A DNA stretch of 18,599 bases from Clostridia bacterium. Its GTDB lineage: Bacteria > Bacillota > Clostridia > Christensenellales > DTU072. The number at the start of each line of letters is the position of its first letter. The stretch's first letter is position 1. The stretch is taken from NCBI GenBank assembly GCA_028701415.1, contig JAQVQU010000019.1, positions 1 to 18,599 on the forward strand, written 5' to 3'. The position numbers and the translations under genes were made by a program. The notes under the pieces are model-generated. The model was given only the letters and a program-made list of their open reading frames with translations, ran no database searches and was not told where the DNA came from. Positions 15,636 through 18,599 of the stretch are shown here, piece by piece.

Positions 15636-17588
15636 TTAAATCTTTTTATTTATATCCGTTTCAACAGATATCTGCATCAAATCCCTATCTCCAACATAGT
15701 GAAGTTGCTCAGCCAAAGCTTGTTCCTGTTTTTTATTCCTTGGCATAAAATTACAACCTACCTGCCAAAAGCCCCCTTCATATCCATCAGTCATTGTCTT
15801 TGGTAAAACTTTTATGTCTATTAAAACTGGGCAAGTATCTGCTTTTGCTGATTCTAGTGCTTCCTTTAATTCTTGTTCTGTTTTTACAGTGTATCCCTTA
15901 CACCCATATGCTCTCGCGTTTGCCGCATAATCAATATTTAAAAACTTTGTTTTAGCTTTTGCTCCGTATCTGAATTCGGTTGCGAGCGAATCAATTCCCT
16001 TGCCCATTTGTAAATTATTAATACACCCAAAGCCTCCGTTGTCAAATAAAAGAACATTGATTTTTTTACCTTCTTGTACTGCGGTCACAAGTTCACTGTG
16101 GAGCATTAAATAACTACCATCCCCAACCATTGCATATACCTCCTGATGAGGGGAAGCTATCTTGCATCCTAAAGCTCCTGAAATCTCATGTCCCATACAA
16201 GAATAACCATATTCCATATTATATGAGTTGGGGTAATCTGTCTCCCACATTCTCTGTAGGCATCCAGGTAAAGAGCCAGAGGCTCCGATAATAATGGCAT
16301 CGGTTGCTATACTATCACGTATTATCCCAATTGCCGTTGTTTGACAGATCCCAGCCCCAGTCACCGATCTAAAATCTTCAACTGTAGTTTTTGTCATATT
16401 TAGCACTTCGGGAACCAATTCCTTAGAGTAATGGATACTCTTTAGCCGGCGCATCTCTGCTTTCCATTCCATTTGGGATGTTTTATATTCATCCTGATAA
16501 TATGTATAATACCCCGTTAATCTGCTCTTAAGTTGAAGGAGGGTTGCCTTTACATCCCCCACTACAGAAACAGCATTCATTTTTTTAGAATGGAACTTTG
16601 AGGTATTAATACTTACTATACTTGCATCATGAAAAAGAGTTTTACTCGCTGTCGTGAAGTCAGATAATCTGGTTCCGAGAGCTATTATGCAATCAGATCT
16701 CATCGCGATTACATTGGCGCAACTGTTTCCAGTTACTCCAAGTCCACCTAGATAATATTTACTAGCGGATGGTAGCGTGGATTTCCCGGCCTGCGTTTCG
16801 GCAAAGGGTATATTATGTCTATCACAAAACTCTGCGATAGTTCTTCCTGCTTCGCTGTACCTTGCTCCGCCACCCACTATAATCATGGGATATCTTGACC
16901 TTGCAATTGCGCTTACAGCTTCTTCCATTTGTTCAATGGAAGGAACAGGTCTTTCTATCCTATGCACTCTCTTCTCGAAAAGATATTTGGGGAAATTATA
17001 TACTTCCGCTTGGACATCCTGAGGTAGGGCTATACAAACTGCCCCAGTCTCGGCTGGATCGGTTAAAACCCTCATAGCGTTTAAAAGAGCTGTCTCTAGC
17101 ATTTCTGGTCTAGTTATTCTATCAAAGAACTTTGTAACCGGCTTAAAAGCATCATTTGTCGTAATGTTCAGGTCATAGTTTTGTTCGATTTGTTGTAGTA
17201 CCGGATCGGGTCTTCTTGTAGAGAAGGAATCTCCAGGGAACAATAATAACGGTATATTGTTTACTGTTGCTGTTGCTGCAGCCGTTACCATATTCGCAGC
17301 CCCTGGGCCAATACTAGAAATACAGGGGATAATCTTTTTTCTGTTGTTTTGTTTTGCATACGCTATTGCAACATGTGCCATTCCCTGTTCATTCTTTCCT
17401 TGGTATATTTTTAACGTATGTTCAGCCATTGCAAGAGCTTCCCCTATTCCAAGCACACACCCATGTCCAAAAACGGTAAATACCCCTTCAACAAACTTTT
17501 CTTCCACTCCATCTAGAGTTACGTACTGATTGTCTAAGAATTTTACTATCGCTTCTCCGACTGTAATTCTCATTCTTTTTTCCGACAT
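15636..17588 (-). CDS. iolD: 3D-(3,5/4)-trihydroxycyclohexane-1,2-dione acylhydrolase
   Basis: A 650-residue thiamine diphosphate enzyme that opens the carbocyclic ring, yielding 5-deoxy-D-glucuronate. The family-specific start EGVFTVFGHGCVLGIGEAL is at about residues 34-52. The catalytic ThDP Glu is Glu67 in KNEQGMAHVA. The diphosphate/Mg2+ site begins with GDGS at about residue 487 and continues to the NGGFGCINNL element roughly 25-30 residues later, specific to IolD. Three-domain order (Pyr, middle, PP) and length match the family; acetolactate synthase is excluded by those signatures. ATG at 17588 has TAGGAGA upstream. It follows iolB by 97 bases with a 13-base palindrome in the gap, and precedes iolE by 17. 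Confidence 0.95.
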   Translation of the reverse strand: MSEKRMRITVGEAIVKFLDNQYVTLDGVEEKFVEGVFTVFGHGCVLGIGEALAMAEHTLKIYQGKNEQGMAHVAIAYAKQNNRKKIIPCISSIGPGAANMVTAAATATVNNIPLLLFPGDSFSTRRPDPVLQQIEQNYDLNITTNDAFKPVTKFFDRITRPEMLETALLNAMRVLTDPAETGAVCIALPQDVQAEVYNFPKYLFEKRVHRIERPVPSIEQMEEAVSAIARSRYPMIIVGGGARYSEAGRTIAEFCDRHNIPFAETQAGKSTLPSASKYYLGGLGVTGNSCANVIAMRSDCIIALGTRLSDFTTASKTLFHDASIVSINTSKFHSKKMNAVSVVGDVKATLLQLKSRLTGYYTYYQDEYKTSQMEWKAEMRRLKSIHYSKELVPEVLNMTKTTVEDFRSVTGAGICQTTAIGIIRDSIATDAIIIGASGSLPGCLQRMWETDYPNSYNMEYGYSCMGHEISGALGCKIASPHQEVYAMVGDGSYLMLHSELVTAVQEGKKINVLLFDNGGFGCINNLQMGKGIDSLATEFRYGAKAKTKFLNIDYAANARAYGCKGYTVKTEQELKEALESAKADTCPVLIDIKVLPKTMTDGYEGGFWQVGCNFMPRNKKQEQALAEQLHYVGDRDLMQISVETDINKKI

Positions 17589-17600
17589 TTGCTTCTCCTA

Positions 17601-17613
17601 CCAGTAATACTGG
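17601..17613. repeat. Palindrome next to the iolD ribosome site
   Basis: CCAGTA-A-TACTGG is a perfect 6-bp-arm palindrome with a single central base. On the minus strand it sits directly before TAGGAGA, the iolD ribosome site. Too tight to fold as an RNA hairpin with all six pairs, it fits a protein-binding site better, but chance is possible. Confidence 0.4.
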
Positions 17614-17685
17614 ATTTTGTGATTATATATTCCCGAAATATAGTCTTTTTCTAAAAATACTATTCCCATCTTTACTTGATACGGG

Positions 17686-18453
17686 TTATTTTTCCTCTAA
17701 CAGCCAGCTATATCTTTGGTCATCTGTACGGGTATTGTCCCATGGATCCCCTGGAAGATGTCTTATCATCCAACAGCAATACATCGGATATCCGGGAGCG
17801 GTAACCTGTGCATGAGTTTTTCCTCCCTCGAAAAGACCGGCACTGCCTTCTTTCACTGTATATGCTTTTTCTCCTATAAAGCAGGCACCAAAGCCCTCTG
17901 GACGTTTAAATTTGTAATAATATACTTCTGGTTGCGCATGGTGATGGGGTATATAGCTCCACCATCTTCCTTGTCTTGCAATTACCTCTCCTAAGACCAT
18001 ATTTGAATAAGGAGAATTCTTGATATTTATAATATCTATTACCTCTCTTTCAGCAGTTCCTTCCCATCTATCCTTACAGCTCGTAAACTTGTAAATATCA
18101 TTTTTTGTGAAAACCCTTGGTTCAAAATACCTTTCATTCTCTGTACTCTGAACTAATATCTCGCTATCCTTTTCGGCTTTAACAGTTAAAACAGTGTCCT
18201 TAGGTACGTGGAGACAGGTAGGAAGTTCCTCAAAAACTCCCTCTCTTTCCATTTGCAATTGGTTATCCTCATAATACACTATTATTTTGCCGGATAGGAT
18301 TAAAAGAGCTGTTTCCATTCCCGGTTCGAATAACTCTATCTCTTCTTCTTTCTGAAGCTTGTATACAGTAATATTCATGAGCATAGGTGAAGTCTTCCCG
18401 TACACCCTTGTCACTTCCTGCTTCCCAGACTTAAATTTTGGATAAATAAACAT
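17686..18453 (-). CDS. iolB: 5-Deoxy-glucuronate isomerase
   Basis: A 255-residue cupin enzyme that converts 5-deoxy-D-glucuronate to 5-dehydro-2-deoxy-D-gluconate. The strongest mark is the metal-binding PHHHAQPEVYYYKF, with His170-172 and Glu176, followed by RPEGFG; this is the conserved second cupin motif of IolB. The ending of the family, YCCWMIRHLPGDPW, is also present near the C-terminus. It is slightly shorter than the roughly 270-residue Bacillus protein. I chose ATG at 18453, preceded by AAGGAGG, over an in-frame TTG at 18477 that lies before the ribosome site. It is the first iol gene in the window on the minus strand, with a promoter and two inverted repeats upstream, so it may head the operon iolB-D-E-G. 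Confidence 0.93.
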   Translation of the reverse strand: MFIYPKFKSGKQEVTRVYGKTSPMLMNITVYKLQKEEEIELFEPGMETALLILSGKIIVYYEDNQLQMEREGVFEELPTCLHVPKDTVLTVKAEKDSEILVQSTENERYFEPRVFTKNDIYKFTSCKDRWEGTAEREVIDIINIKNSPYSNMVLGEVIARQGRWWSYIPHHHAQPEVYYYKFKRPEGFGACFIGEKAYTVKEGSAGLFEGGKTHAQVTAPGYPMYCCWMIRHLPGDPWDNTRTDDQRYSWLLEEK

Positions 18454-18501
18454 ATCTATCTCCTCCTTCCCTAGCAAACACTATTCGATCGTTTATTTTT
18501 C

Positions 18502-18521
18502 ATATATGCATTAGCATATAT
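18502..18521. repeat. Perfect 8-bp-arm inverted repeat downstream of the iolB -10 (candidate operator)
   Basis: ATATATGC (18502-18509) and GCATATAT (18514-18521) flank ATTA. It overlaps the edge of the predicted -10 box and the expected transcription start, a position where a bound repressor would block initiation. Confidence 0.55.
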
Positions 18522-18548
18522 TTTATATACCTGTATCGATGCAATCAA
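18520..18548 (-). promoter_or_regulatory. Candidate promoter of the iol operon
   Basis: On the minus strand TTGATT (18548-18543, 4 of 6) is followed by exactly 17 bases and TAAAAT (18525-18520, 5 of 6). Transcription would start near 18513, about 60 bases before the iolB ATG. Inverted repeats lie on both sides. Confidence 0.6.
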
Positions 18549-18550
18549 AT

Positions 18551-18571
18551 GTATTATTGCTGAAATAATAC
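18551..18571. repeat. Perfect 8-bp-arm inverted repeat upstream of the iolB -35 (candidate regulator site)
   Basis: GTATTATT (18551-18558) and AATAATAC (18564-18571) flank GCTGA. It begins three bases beyond the -35 hexamer. No U-tract follows on the minus strand, so it is not a good terminator of an upstream gene. Confidence 0.5.
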
Positions 18572-18599
18572 TTAATTACCTTTATTTTCCAAGATGCTT

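Noticed and set aside
1..18599. CRISPR array, tRNA/rRNA genes, insertion sequences, phage or toxin-antitoxin genes
   Set aside because: I saw no regularly spaced repeats, no tRNA-like cloverleaf with a CCA end, no transposase or integrase motifs, and no small paired genes supporting any of these.

Overview
The window is low-GC bacterial DNA that reads with the standard code. Shine-Dalgarno sites are strong (AAGGAGG, GGAGG), lipoproteins carry type II signal peptides, and intrinsic terminators are compact. It also holds a Bacillota-type fused ABC/FtsX transporter and a Bacillus/Clostridium-style iol pathway. This fits an anaerobic Bacillota (Clostridia-like, possibly gut) genome. The lineage is inferred from gene style only: there is no rRNA or other marker here.

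Layout, left to right. (1) 1-3277, plus strand: a two-gene ABC exporter of MacB/LolCDE type, a separate ATPase followed by a 10-TM FtsX-type permease. (2) 3278-3678: a 400-base AT-rich gap. (3) 3679-5458, plus strand: two adjacent lipoprotein genes, an SGNH/GDSL esterase and an unrecognised protein, ending at a strong terminator. (4) 5543-8194, minus strand: a DUF2804 protein followed by a GPH-type sugar/cation symporter, with a nested hairpin between them. (5) 8195-8491: a divergent intergenic region with a good extended -10 promoter and several inverted repeats. (6) 8492-11080, plus strand: an ABC transporter with ATPase and FtsX permease fused in one chain, then a terminator. (7) 11221-18453, minus strand: iolB, iolD, iolE and iolG of myo-inositol catabolism, a terminator, then a zinc-dependent phospholipase C-like gene and an endonuclease/exonuclease/phosphatase-family lipoprotein.

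How the genes work together. IolG oxidises myo-inositol to scyllo-inosose. IolE dehydrates it to the trihydroxycyclohexane-dione. IolD opens the ring to 5-deoxy-glucuronate, and IolB isomerises that to 5-dehydro-2-deoxy-gluconate (DKG). The following steps (IolC kinase, IolJ aldolase, IolA dehydrogenase), a dedicated inositol transporter and an IolR-like regulator are not in the window. They may lie upstream of iolB, past the right edge. iolB is preceded by a promoter flanked by two perfect 8-bp-arm inverted repeats, the clearest regulatory signal in the window. The symporter/DUF2804 pair looks like a separate uptake module of unknown substrate.

I found no defence system, CRISPR, phage, insertion sequence or RNA gene. 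The genes are mostly known families. The less explained parts are regulatory inverted repeats, a terminator placed directly before the phospholipase-like gene, a 24-residue tandem repeat in the acidic tail of that protein, and the uncharacterised DUF2804 and lipoprotein genes.
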